From Phycicoccus avicenniae (GTDB lineage Bacteria > Actinomycetota > Actinomycetes > Actinomycetales > Dermatophilaceae), in the NCBI RefSeq assembly GCF_018139485.1, contig NZ_JAGSNF010000018.1, positions 1 to 47,255 on the forward strand: DNA of 47,255 bases. Direction: 5' to 3'. The notes beneath the pieces are model-generated. The model did not search any database. It was not told where the DNA came from and was given only the letters and a program-made list of their open reading frames with translations. The position numbers were made by a program, and so were the translations under genes. Below are positions 24,651-32,446 of the stretch, one piece after another. How positions within the stretch are numbered: position 1 is the first letter of the stretch; each line of letters begins with the position of its first letter.

Positions 24651-25780
24651 TGGTTCGTCGCCGATCCCGTGAGGGCCAGGGAGACCGTCACGCCCTTGCA
24701 GGCGTCCTGGTTCCCCGCGCGGTTGAGCATGGCGACCGTGGGCAGGGCCGACGGGGGGACGCCGAGCGTCGTGAGGCGCGTCCCCTCGGTCCGGGCGGGC
24801 ACCGTCACCGGGTAGGAGCCGGCGTACTGGCGCACGGTGAACTCCGAGGCGCCGCACCGCGGGTCGGAGGTACCGGTCACGGTGACCCCGAGGTTCGTGA
24901 CCGGGAGCGGCTGGTTGTTCGGGTTGGTCACGGCGAGCTCGACCGGACGGGGCGCGATGCCCGGCCCGAGGGCACCGCTCACCGTCGCCGCGAGGGAGAA
25001 CGCCTTCGCGCTCTGGTTCGTGTCGACGACGAGCTCCGGGGCCACCTGCGAGCGGATCACCGGACTCGCGGCGGTCCCGGTGGCCGTCACGGTGACCGGG
25101 GTCGTGGACCCGGGCGTGGCCGCGGAGGTCCGGACAGTGAGCGTCACCGCGACGGGCGAGGTCGTGCCCGCCGGGATGCTCGCGGGGCTCACCGTCGCGC
25201 TGACGCCGGCCGGGAGGGGGCCGCTCGTCGCGAGCGACACCGGTCCCGTGTACCCGCCGAGCCGGGAGACCGACAGCGCGTACGTGGCGGTCGATCCGGG
25301 GGCGACAGTGACGGTGCCCGGGGTGGCGCCGACGGTGAGGGACGGCGACGCCGGCGCGGAGACGACGACCGTGAGGTCGAGCGTGCGCTTCGTCGGGCCG
25401 CTCGCGGCGGTGAGGGTGAACGTCTGCGTCCCGACGGCGGCCGCGGCCGTCGTCGAGAGGGTGAGGGTGCTCGTCCCCGTGCTGGGTCCCACCGCCACCC
25501 TCGCGGGGCTGAGCGAGAGCGTCGTCCCCGAGGGGGCCTTGCCCGTCGAGAGCGACACCTGGCCGGTGAACCCCGACACCGGGGCGAGCGAGATGCGGTA
25601 CGTGACGCTCTGCCCGCGCTGGACGGTCTGGCTCGCGGGTTGCGACGTCACCGTGAAGTCACGGGCGGGCGCGGCCGCCAGGGCGCCGTCGACGCCCGGG
25701 AGCCGGCCGACGAGGGCGACCACGACGAGGGCAGCGAGCATCACCAGGGCGGCTGCCCGGGTCATGACGAGTGCCTTCAT
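24647..25780 (-). CDS. Exported protein: two Ig-like repeats plus two-Cys C-terminal module
   Basis: This 377-residue exported protein has a conventional Sec signal ending DGALAAAPA. Two tandem beta-sandwich repeats follow: FTVTSQPASQTVQRGQSVTY (about 40-140) and LTVGATPGTVTVAPGSTATY (about 150-250). Both belong to the V-x-x-G-x-[ST]-x-x-Y class common in surface proteins. The last 120 residues (PVELAVTNPNNQPLPVTNL, RCGASEFTV, AGNQDACKGVTVSL) are homologous to the modules of the flanking small genes. No wall-sorting signal is present. The ATG at 25780 is preferred, though the ATG five codons later is possible. The stop overlaps the next gene (GTGA). Function unknown. Confidence 0.74.
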   Translation of the reverse strand: MKALVMTRAAALVMLAALVVVALVGRLPGVDGALAAAPARDFTVTSQPASQTVQRGQSVTYRISLAPVSGFTGQVSLSTGKAPSGTTLSLSPARVAVGPSTGTSTLTLSTTAAAAVGTQTFTLTAASGPTKRTLDLTVVVSAPASPSLTVGATPGTVTVAPGSTATYALSVSRLGGYTGPVSLATSGPLPAGVSATVSPASIPAGTTSPVAVTLTVRTSAATPGSTTPVTVTATGTAASPVIRSQVAPELVVDTNQSAKAFSLAATVSGALGPGIAPRPVELAVTNPNNQPLPVTNLGVTVTGTSDPRCGASEFTVRQYAGSYPVTVPARTEGTRLTTLGVPPSALPTVAMLNRAGNQDACKGVTVSLALTGSATNQ

Positions 25781-25874
25781 CGGTGGTCCCCTGCGGTCGG
25801 CCGGCTTCCCGGCGCGTGGACGGTGGTGCCGGACGGGTCCGGCGAGGACGCCGGGCGCGGGGCCCGGCGCCGGG

Positions 25875-26375
25875 TCACTGCGCGCTGTAGGCGAAGTCGA
25901 CCGTCGCGCCCTTGCAGCCGTCCTGGTTCGTCGTCTTGTTGTTGAACTTGATCGAGTCGCCGGCGGTGGACTGCGACCCGCCGCTCGCGAGGTCGACCGG
26001 GGCCCAGGTCATCGTGAAGGCACCGTTCGCCGGGAGCGGGCTGCCGTTGTACGTGTAGTCGGTCGGGTCGCAGGCACCGACGGCACCGGGGGCCTGGGTG
26101 ACGCTGGCGACACCGGTGACCGACGTGACGTAGGCGGCGTTCTCGGCGTTGTTCGTGACCTTCACGACGAGCGACTGCGCCGCGTCGCCCGGGTACATGT
26201 TGATGACCGAGCTCGTCTGCTCGAGCGTGAGGTTGGCGGCGCCGGCCGAGGTGGTGGCGGACCCGGTCCCGGACCCGGTGCTGGTCCAGTAGGCGTACGC
26301 GGCGGTGCCGGTACCGAGGACGACGACGGCGGCGACGCCGGTGACGGCGACCTGCTTCTTGGTGAACGTGCGCAT
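25875..26375 (-). CDS. TasA/camelysin-like exported protein (first gene of operon)
   Basis: This is a 166-residue protein. MRTFTKKQVAVTGVAAVVVLG leads into GTAAYAYWTSTGSGTGSATT, an N-terminus like SipW-processed exported proteins. SAGAANLTLEQ then sits where TasA and camelysin have AAGTLDL. The mature domain has LVVKVTNNAENAAYVTSV, GACDPTDYTY and NQDGCKGATVDF, the two-Cys module shared with the next two genes. Amyloid-fibre subunits of Bacillus biofilms belong to the broad group, but fibre formation here is inference. The ATG at 26375 is chosen over an upstream in-frame start because it opens directly on the signal helix; GGGGAAAGGG lies about 10 nt before it. The next gene starts 94 bp downstream. 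No signal peptidase gene lies nearby. Confidence 0.78.
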   Translation of the reverse strand: MRTFTKKQVAVTGVAAVVVLGTGTAAYAYWTSTGSGTGSATTSAGAANLTLEQTSSVINMYPGDAAQSLVVKVTNNAENAAYVTSVTGVASVTQAPGAVGACDPTDYTYNGSPLPANGAFTMTWAPVDLASGGSQSTAGDSIKFNNKTTNQDGCKGATVDFAYSAQ

Positions 26376-26591
26376 GGCGATATTGCCCTTTCCCCTGCAT
26401 GAGAAGACCGCCAAGGACGTTTTTTCGGCGGTTCGGGGAGAAGAGTGCGGCCCGCTGACCTGCGCCGACATCAGCCGTACGGTCGAGGAGCGACTCCGTT
26501 CAGGGATCTCTCAACGCCGAACGTCCGAGGCTCCCGTCGGGCGTGTGGCCGATTGATTCCACGGGCGTGGAGTGCCGGCTGCGGTGGCCGC
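26376..26591 (-). other. Leader region of the exported-protein operon
   Basis: No gene is visible here. On the minus strand an imperfect hairpin (ACCGCC and GGCGGT, 26432-26427 with 26412-26407) encloses an unusual A6 run, 31 nt before the first start codon. This local A/T-richness is rare in the window. The hairpin may be a leader structure; it does not match a riboswitch I recognise. No convincing -10/-35 pair was found. Confidence 0.35.
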
Positions 26592-28472
26592 TCACTCGGG
26601 GCGGACGACCATCGCCGAGCCGCCGCCGCGCCGGGTCGGTTCTGCCGCAGCCGAGTACCGGTCGGGCCCGAGGACGGCGATGCCGGTCGCCGCTCCGATC
26701 TCGTCGGTGCTCGACAGCCGATGGCCGAGCGCGGTGAGACCGGCGCCCAAGGGACCGCCGGCGACGGCCGGCTCGGCCGACTCGCTCGAGCCGTTGCGGC
26801 TGGAGAGCCGGGGCGCGGCGATCGCGTCCCCGACGTCGAGGCCGCGGTCGTAGTGGCCGAGGAGGACCTGGGCCACCGTCGTGATGATCGTCGAGCCACC
26901 GGGGCTGCCGGCCACGAGCTCGAGGCCGCCGTCGCCGACGACGACGGTCGGGGCCATCGACGAGCGGGGTCGCTTGCCCGGACCGGGCAGGTTCGGGTGC
27001 GGGACGCCCTCGGTGATCGGCTCGAACTCGAAGTCGGTGAGCTCGTTGTTGAGCAGGAACCCCCACCCGGGGACGGTGATGCCCGAGCCGCCCGTCTGCT
27101 CGATCGTCGAGGTGTACGACACCGCGTTGCCCCACCGGTCGACGACCGACAGGTGGGTGGTCGACATCCCCTCGTGCGGCAGCACCCCGGCGGGGCTCCC
27201 GCCGTCGCAGTCCGCGTAGTCGCCGTCGGGGCTGCCGAACGGGACGGGGCGCGGGAGGGTCGAGCGGGCGTCGAAGAGGCAGCTGCGCTCGTCGGCGAAG
27301 CCCTGGGAGACGAGCTCCTCGGCCGGGACGCCGGGCACGTCGCCGATGTACCGGTTGCGGTCGGCGAAGGCCGTCGCGGACGCCTCGGAGAAGCGGTGGA
27401 GGTACTGGACGTCGTCGACGTCGGACATCGGCTCGCCGGTCCGCTCGTCGTACGCCTCGACGAGGTTGAGGATCTCGGCGACGGTGATGCCGCCGCTGCT
27501 CGGCACCGGCATCCCGTAGACGTCACGGCCTCGGAACCGCGAGTGGACGGGCTCCTTGTCGAGCGCCTCGTAGGTCGCGAGGTCGGCGCGCGTCATCCGC
27601 CCGTGGAACACCTCCGCCCCGGCCACGGTCGTCGGGTCCTGCACCTCGGCGACGACGGCACGCCCCAGGCGGCCCTCGTACAGCGACTCGACGCCGCGGG
27701 TGCGCAGCTCGCGGTAGGCGCGGGCGAGGTCGGGGTTGCGGAACACGGTGCCGACCTCGGGCGGGGCACCGCCGGGGAGGAAGACGTCCGCGGTCTCGGG
27801 GAAGAGCGAGAACCGCTCGGCGTTCGCGGCGGTCTGGTCGTGGAAGGTCGCGTCGACGACGAAGCCGCGCCGGGCCAGCCGTTCGGCCGGCTTGAGGAGC
27901 GTCGACAGGCGCTGGGTCCCCCAGCGCTCCGCCGCCCGCTCCCAGGTGGCGGGCGTGCCGGGCACCCCCACGGACAGCCCGGAGCCGACGACGTCGCGGA
28001 AGGGCAGCGGCTCCCCGTCCGCGTCGAGGAAGACGTCCTCGCCGTAGCTCATCGGCGCCGTCTCGCGGCCGTCGATCGTCTCGACGGTGCCGCTCGCCGC
28101 GTCGTAGTGCACGAAGAACCCGCCGCCGCCGATGCCCGTCGAGTACGGCTCGGTGACCCCGAGGGCGGCGGTCGTCGCGATCGCCGCGTCGGTCGCGTTG
28201 CCCCCGGCGGCGAGGACGTCGATGCCGACCTGGCTCGCGACGGCGTCGACGCTCGAGACGGCACCGCCGGACCCGGTCATCACCGCCACCTTCGGCAGGT
28301 CGTGCCCGACGGGGGGCGGTCCTCCCCGCCCCGCCGGGGGCCCGCCCCGGCCGTCCGGCGGCCCCGCGACGGCGGGCGTGCCGAGGGCCAGGCCGCCGGC
28401 GACGGCGCTCGCGAGTGCGACGACGAGCACCCGGCCTCGGCGGGACGGACGGGGGGCGGGACGGGTCTCCAT
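26592..28472 (-). CDS. ggt: Gamma-glutamyltransferase (glutathione hydrolase), exported
   Basis: This 626-residue precursor cleaves gamma-glutamyl bonds of glutathione and related peptides outside the membrane. The signal peptide (RRGRVLVVALASAVAGGLALG) is followed by a Gly/Pro/Arg-rich linker (PPDGRGGPPAGRGGPP). The large-subunit part has VLAAGGNATDAAIA and EPYSTGIGGGGFFVHYD. Autocleavage should occur before Thr438 in MSTTHLSVVD, the family nucleophile. The small subunit contains GSGITVPGWGFLLNNELTDF and GSPGGSTIIT, the oxyanion GG motif. The ATG at 28472 lies 6 nt after TAGTTT. The gene is divergent from the oxidoreductase at 28552. The symbol follows homology only. Confidence 0.93.
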   Translation of the reverse strand: METRPAPRPSRRGRVLVVALASAVAGGLALGTPAVAGPPDGRGGPPAGRGGPPPVGHDLPKVAVMTGSGGAVSSVDAVASQVGIDVLAAGGNATDAAIATTAALGVTEPYSTGIGGGGFFVHYDAASGTVETIDGRETAPMSYGEDVFLDADGEPLPFRDVVGSGLSVGVPGTPATWERAAERWGTQRLSTLLKPAERLARRGFVVDATFHDQTAANAERFSLFPETADVFLPGGAPPEVGTVFRNPDLARAYRELRTRGVESLYEGRLGRAVVAEVQDPTTVAGAEVFHGRMTRADLATYEALDKEPVHSRFRGRDVYGMPVPSSGGITVAEILNLVEAYDERTGEPMSDVDDVQYLHRFSEASATAFADRNRYIGDVPGVPAEELVSQGFADERSCLFDARSTLPRPVPFGSPDGDYADCDGGSPAGVLPHEGMSTTHLSVVDRWGNAVSYTSTIEQTGGSGITVPGWGFLLNNELTDFEFEPITEGVPHPNLPGPGKRPRSSMAPTVVVGDGGLELVAGSPGGSTIITTVAQVLLGHYDRGLDVGDAIAAPRLSSRNGSSESAEPAVAGGPLGAGLTALGHRLSSTDEIGAATGIAVLGPDRYSAAAEPTRRGGGSAMVVRPE

Positions 28473-28478
28473 CCCGGA

Positions 28479-28484
28479 AAACTA
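28479..28484 (-). promoter_or_regulatory. Putative -10 element (TAGTTT) of a leaderless transcript
   Basis: TAGTTT ends 6 nt before the ggt ATG, within a 79-bp divergent gap. Confidence 0.5.
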
Positions 28485-28551
28485 GGCCCGGCCGGCGAAC
28501 GCCGCCACCGGAGCGGGACGACCTGTCGGTCGCCCGTGCCACGATCGGTCG

Positions 28552-29430
28552 ATGAGCCCCCGTCTCGGTGTCGTCCTCGTCCCCAGCCTCCCGCCCGAGG
28601 CGTTGCGTCCGCTCGCCGTCGCGGCCGACGAGCACCTCGACGACCTGTGGCTGTGGGAGGACTGCTTCAAGGAGTCGGCGATGGCCGCCGCCGGCGCCGC
28701 GCTCGCCTGGACCGAGCGCGTCCGGGTCGGGGTCGGGCTCGTGCCGGTGCCGCTGCGGACCGTCCCGCTGCTCGCGATGGAGCTGGCCACCCTGCACCGG
28801 ATGTTCCCGGGGCGGCTCGCTCCGGGCGTCGGACACGGGGTGCAGGGCTGGATGGGCCAGGTCGGGGTGCGCCCCCGCTCCCCCATGACGCTGCTCGACG
28901 AGTCGGTCACCGCGCTACGGGCCCTCCTCGACGGCGAGGAGGTGAGCACGTCCGGCGAGTACGTCCGGCTGGACCGGGTGCGCCTCGACTGGCCGCCCTC
29001 CCCCGGGACACCGCTGCTCGTCGGCGGCTCCGGGCCGCGGACGCTGCGCTTCGCGGGTCGGCGGGGCGACGGGGTGCTGCTCGCGTCGGCGCTCAGCGAG
29101 GCCGAGGTGGCCGAGCAGGTGGGCTGGGCGCGCGAGGGGTGGGCCGAGGCCGGCCACGAGGGGTCACCCCCGGTCACGACGAACCTCGTCGTCGCGACGG
29201 GCCCGGACGCCCACGAGCGGGTCCGCCGCGACCTGGCGCGGTGGGGCGTGGACGACGGGGCGCCGGGCCGTGCGGCCGCCGGCGGCGCGGAGGAGGTCGC
29301 CGACACCCTCGGCCGCCTCGCCGACCTCGGCGTCACCGAGGTCGCGGTCCAGCCGGCCGCGGACGAGCCCGACGTCGACGGGCTCGTCCGGTTCGTCGGC
29401 ACCGACGTCCGGGCGGCCCTCGGCGGCTGA
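28552..29430 (+). CDS. LLM-class (luciferase-like) flavin or F420-dependent oxidoreductase
   Basis: This 292-residue TIM-barrel enzyme has the pattern of bacterial luciferase-like monooxygenases. It opens RLGVVLVPSLPPEALRPLA and has RVRVGVGLVPVPLRTVPLLAMELATL. FPGRLAPGVGHG then follows, corresponding to the family GRxxxGxGxG motif. TPLLVGGSGPRTLRFAGRRGDGVLL forms the cofactor phosphate region. Many actinobacterial members use F420, while others use FMN; the choice and the substrate cannot be fixed from sequence. There is no signal peptide. The ATG at 28552 lies 6 nt after CACGAT. The gene is divergent from ggt and convergent with dapF (19 bp between stops). Confidence 0.88.
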   Translation: MSPRLGVVLVPSLPPEALRPLAVAADEHLDDLWLWEDCFKESAMAAAGAALAWTERVRVGVGLVPVPLRTVPLLAMELATLHRMFPGRLAPGVGHGVQGWMGQVGVRPRSPMTLLDESVTALRALLDGEEVSTSGEYVRLDRVRLDWPPSPGTPLLVGGSGPRTLRFAGRRGDGVLLASALSEAEVAEQVGWAREGWAEAGHEGSPPVTTNLVVATGPDAHERVRRDLARWGVDDGAPGRAAAGGAEEVADTLGRLADLGVTEVAVQPAADEPDVDGLVRFVGTDVRAALGG

Positions 29431-29449
29431 CTCCTCGCGGGCCCTGTCG

Positions 29450-30328
29450 TCAGTCCGGGAGCGTCGCAAGATCGACCATGCCGTCGGCGACGAGGACGGC
29501 GGGGCCGGCGAGCTCGACGCCGCGGTCCGGCAGCAGCCGCACCCGCAGCCGTCCCCCGGGGACGTCGACGACCCACGTCGAGCCGGTGTCGAGGGCCCCG
29601 GCCCAGAAGCTCGTCGCCACCGCGGCGGCGCAGGCGCCGGTCCCACACGAGCGGGTCTCGCCGACGCCGCGCTCGTGGACCCGCAACGCGATGTGCCCGG
29701 GCCCGATGGGGCGCACGACCTCGACGTTCGTGCCGTGGGCCGGCACCGGGTTGACGACCGGGACGCGGGTGAGGTCGAGGTCGTCGAGGTCCAGCCCCTC
29801 CGGGAGGGCGACGACCGTGTGCGGGTTGCCCATGTCGACCGACAGCGCCGAGAAGGGATCGTCCGCCCCGACGTGGACGAGCGCGTCGAAGCCGTCCCGG
29901 TCGGCGGTCCCGGGGTCCGCGAGCGCCCAGGGGCCGAGGTCGACGGCCCAGCCGTCGCCGTCGGACCGCACCTCGACGGGTCCCCGCCGGGTGGCGACGA
30001 CGACGGCGTCGCCGGCGGCCAGGCCCTCACGGCGCAGGTACTCGGCGAAGACCCGCGTGCCGTTGCCGCACATCTCGGCGAGCGAGCCGTCGGCGTTGCG
30101 GTAGTCCATGAACCACTCCGCCCGGTCGGCCGTCTCCCGGACGTCCGCCTCGTCGGCGGCGGCGGTCCGCACGACCCGGATCACCCCGTCGCCCCCGACG
30201 CCGGCGCGCCGGTCGGCGAGGGCGGCGGCGCGGGCCGGGCTGAGCCCCACCGTGCCGTCGAGGTCGGGGACGAGGACGAAGTCGTTCTCGGTCCCGTGCC
30301 CCTTGGTGAACGCGAGTCGGTCAGCCAT
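29450..30328 (-). CDS. dapF: Diaminopimelate epimerase
   Basis: DapF converts LL- to meso-diaminopimelate, giving lysine precursor and the peptidoglycan cross-linking residue. This 292-residue protein has both catalytic cysteines: MCGNGTRVFAEYL (near residue 90) and the C-terminal SCGTGACAAAVA. KGHGTENDFVLV near the N-terminus is the usual substrate-binding opening, and VDMGNPHTVV is conserved. The ATG at 30328 overlaps the miaA stop by 8 nt, so the two genes are probably translationally coupled. The miaA-dapF order is standard in actinobacteria, where hflX normally comes next. Confidence 0.97.
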   Translation of the reverse strand: MADRLAFTKGHGTENDFVLVPDLDGTVGLSPARAAALADRRAGVGGDGVIRVVRTAAADEADVRETADRAEWFMDYRNADGSLAEMCGNGTRVFAEYLRREGLAAGDAVVVATRRGPVEVRSDGDGWAVDLGPWALADPGTADRDGFDALVHVGADDPFSALSVDMGNPHTVVALPEGLDLDDLDLTRVPVVNPVPAHGTNVEVVRPIGPGHIALRVHERGVGETRSCGTGACAAAVATSFWAGALDTGSTWVVDVPGGRLRVRLLPDRGVELAGPAVLVADGMVDLATLPD

Positions 30329-31313
30329 GCGACCCATCGTCCCACTCCCCGCGGCGCAACCGGACCGCCGCCGCCTCAACGCGCTCGCGGGCCCGGTCGG
30401 CCAGGTCCGGCTCGAGCGCGTCGAGCCAGAGAACCCGCGGGTCGGCGCCGAACCAGGACTCCTGACGTCGGACGAGCCGGCGGGTGCGCAGCGCGATGTC
30501 GGCCTCCGCCTCCTCTGGGGTCGACGTGCCGTCGAGGACGGCGAGCATCTGGGCGTACCCGACCGCGCGGCTCGCGGTCCGGCCCTCGCGGAGCCCCTCG
30601 CCCTCGAGCCTCCGGACCTCCTCGAGCAGCCCGTCCGCCACCATCCGGCGGGTGCGGCCCGCGATCCGCTCGTCGAGGGTCGCCCGGTCGACCCGGAGCC
30701 CGAGGACGAGCGTCGGTCGCAGGTGCTCGCGGGCCGGCATCGTCGCGCTGAAGGGGCGTCCGGTGAGCGTGACGACCTCCAGGGCGCGCACGATCCGCCG
30801 CCCGTTGGACGGCTCGATGGCGCCCGCCGCGACCGGATCCACCCGTTCCAGCTCGGCGCGCAGGACCTCGACGCCCTCACCCTCGAGCCGCTGCTGGAGC
30901 GCGGCCCGGACGTCGGGGTCCGTCGGCGGGATCTCGAGCCGGTCGAGCGCGGCCCGGACGTACAGCCCGGAGCCACCGACGACGAGCGGGACGGCGCCGC
31001 GGGCGAGGACGGCGTCGACGTCGGCCCGGGCATGCCGCTGGTAGGCGGCGACGCTCGCCTCCTGCGTGACGTCGAGGACGTCGAGCTGGTGGTGCGGGAC
31101 CCCCCGCCGGTCCGCGACGGACAGCTTGGCCGTGCCGAGGTCCATCCCGCGGTACAGCTGCGAGGCGTCGGCCCCGACGACCTCCCCACCGATGCGCCGT
31201 GCGAGGTCGACGGCGAGGTCGGACTTGCCGGTGGCGGTCGGGCCGACGATCGCGACGACGAGACCCGAGCCCGGCACCCCGTCGCCGTCAGGCCCTTCCT
31301 CGAGCGCGTGCAC
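30321..31313 (-). CDS. miaA: tRNA dimethylallyltransferase
   Basis: MiaA adds an isopentenyl group to A37 of tRNAs reading UNN codons, the substrate later methylthiolated by MiaB, which is encoded about 1.1 kb upstream. The protein (about 330 residues) has the P-loop VAIVGPTATGKSDLAV and GADASQLYRGMDLGTAK. Further in are HHQLDVLDV and GGSGLYVRAALD, then NGRRIVRALEV, all family hallmarks. Two starts are possible: GTG at 31313 (just after the def stop) or GTG at 31277, which opens almost directly on the P-loop. I use the first, with moderate confidence. Its stop overlaps the dapF start by 8 nt. Confidence 0.92.
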   Translation of the reverse strand: MHALEEGPDGDGVPGSGLVVAIVGPTATGKSDLAVDLARRIGGEVVGADASQLYRGMDLGTAKLSVADRRGVPHHQLDVLDVTQEASVAAYQRHARADVDAVLARGAVPLVVGGSGLYVRAALDRLEIPPTDPDVRAALQQRLEGEGVEVLRAELERVDPVAAGAIEPSNGRRIVRALEVVTLTGRPFSATMPAREHLRPTLVLGLRVDRATLDERIAGRTRRMVADGLLEEVRRLEGEGLREGRTASRAVGYAQMLAVLDGTSTPEEAEADIALRTRRLVRRQESWFGADPRVLWLDALEPDLADRARERVEAAAVRLRRGEWDDGSHG

Positions 31314-31317
31314 GGGC

Positions 31318-31938
31318 TCAGTCGACGCGCTGGGCGTCCAGGTCCTCGTCGACCTCGTCCTCGTCGTCGTGCCCGAACGGGTCACGGTCCGCGCCGGGCT
31401 GCCACGTGTGGCCGGGGACCCCCCAGCCCTGGTTCTTCACGGCCTTCTTCGCCTTGCGGGCCCAGGAGCCGGAGAGCCGGTCGACGTAGAGGAAGCCGTT
31501 GAGGTGGTCGTACTCGTGCTGGAGCATCCGGGCGAACCAGCCGGTGGCCTCGTACCGGATCTCGCGCCCGTCGAGGTCCTGCCCGGTGAGCGTGGCGCGC
31601 TCCCCGCGGCGCAGGGGGAAGGACTCCCCCGGCACGGACAGGCAGCCCTCGGACTCCTCGGAGGGGTCGGGGTCCCCGACGACCGGCTTGGCCGCGGTGA
31701 GGAAGGGGTTGATGACCACACCGCGTGGCGGGATGCCGTCGTCGTTCCCGAGCTGCCAGGTGAAGATCCGCAGCCCGACCCCGATCTGGGGGGCGGCGAG
31801 GCCGACGCCCCGGGCGGCGTCCATCGTCTCGTACATGTCCGCGACGAGGTCGCGGACCTCGTCGTCGATGACCTCGACCGCGGTGGCGCGACGATGCAGG
31901 ACGGGGTCCCCGGTGATGACGATGGGTCGGACGGTCAT
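31318..31938 (-). CDS. def: Peptide deformylase
   Basis: This enzyme removes the formyl group from new N-terminal methionines using a bound metal. The 206-residue protein contains all three family motifs: GVGLAAPQIG, EGCLSVPG (metal-binding Cys) and MLQHEYDHLNG (HExxH with the second and third ligands). The C-terminal 35 residues (DPFGHDDEDEVDEDLDAQRVD) form an acidic tail longer than in Escherichia coli Def, as in some actinobacterial forms. The ATG at 31938 opens directly on MTVRPIVITGDPVLH. The gene precedes miaA on the same strand with a 4-bp gap. Placement next to miaA is less usual. Confidence 0.95.
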   Translation of the reverse strand: MTVRPIVITGDPVLHRRATAVEVIDDEVRDLVADMYETMDAARGVGLAAPQIGVGLRIFTWQLGNDDGIPPRGVVINPFLTAAKPVVGDPDPSEESEGCLSVPGESFPLRRGERATLTGQDLDGREIRYEATGWFARMLQHEYDHLNGFLYVDRLSGSWARKAKKAVKNQGWGVPGHTWQPGADRDPFGHDDEDEVDEDLDAQRVD

Positions 31939-32158
31939 GGCGTCGATTCTTCCAGAGACCCGGGCCCGCTCCTGCCCCGTCCCGGCGGCCTCGCCGCGCC
32001 CCCGAGGCGAAGCGCCGCGGTCACGTCGTCCGTTCGGCCCCTTGCGTCACGGTGTTCGGCCAGAAGCCGCGCGGCGCGGCGCGGTTCACGCCCTCGGGGA
32101 CCGCTGCGTCCCTACTCTGTGGGACACCCCATCCGGCCTCTCACGGAAGGACGTCACC

Positions 32159-32362
32159 GTGTCGCACTGGCACTCGGGACTCCCGAAGCTCGACATCAAG
32201 CCGTTCGATCCGACCCCGCTGTACGACGCCGTCCGCGTCACGGCGGCCGAGAACCGGGCCGAGGAGGCCGCCCGCCGGGGACGCCGGCGGCCGTACGTCA
32301 TCAGTGGGGTCGTCTTCGCCGTCGCGGTCGCCCTCGGCGCGGCGTTCGCGATGATGGTCTGA
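32159..32362 (+). CDS. Small single-pass membrane protein, function unknown
   Basis: This 67-residue protein has a hydrophilic N-terminal two-thirds (MSHWHSGLPKLDIKPFDPTP, then AAENRAEEAARRGRRRP). One transmembrane helix follows (YVISGVVFAVAVALGAAFAMM), ending at the C-terminus. The positive patch before the helix predicts a cytoplasmic N-terminus with the helix as a tail anchor. The GTG at 32159 has GGAAGG eight bases upstream, which supports real translation. It is not recognised as a named family. It lies alone between def (divergent) and miaB (convergent). The 220 bp upstream contain no other gene. Confidence 0.65.
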   Translation: MSHWHSGLPKLDIKPFDPTPLYDAVRVTAAENRAEEAARRGRRRPYVISGVVFAVAVALGAAFAMMV

Positions 32363-32395
32363 CGCCCGACGTCACCGACGCCGGGACCCGAGGCG

Positions 32396-32446
32396 ACCGG
32401 CGCCCCCGTCAGAGCGAGCAAACCGGCGCCCCCGTCAGAGCGAGCA
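32396..32446. repeat. 25-bp tandem duplication spanning the miaB stop
   Basis: Two identical 25-bp units (32396-32420 and 32422-32446, 26-bp period). The second contains the last codons and TGA of miaB; the first is a non-coding copy just downstream. Confidence 0.9.

Noticed and set aside
24126-24857. Longer start for the third operon gene
   Set aside because: The extension lies inside the preceding gene's coding end. The GTGA overlap and signal helix fix the GTG at 24650.
26376-26591. Riboswitch (cyclic di-GMP type) before the exported-protein operon
   Set aside because: GC-poor stretch and hairpin are present, but the conserved GEMM core sequences are not.
26445-30104. Long plus-strand frame opposite ggt and across dapF
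   Set aside because: Antisense shadow of ggt and dapF; no recognisable domain or start signal.
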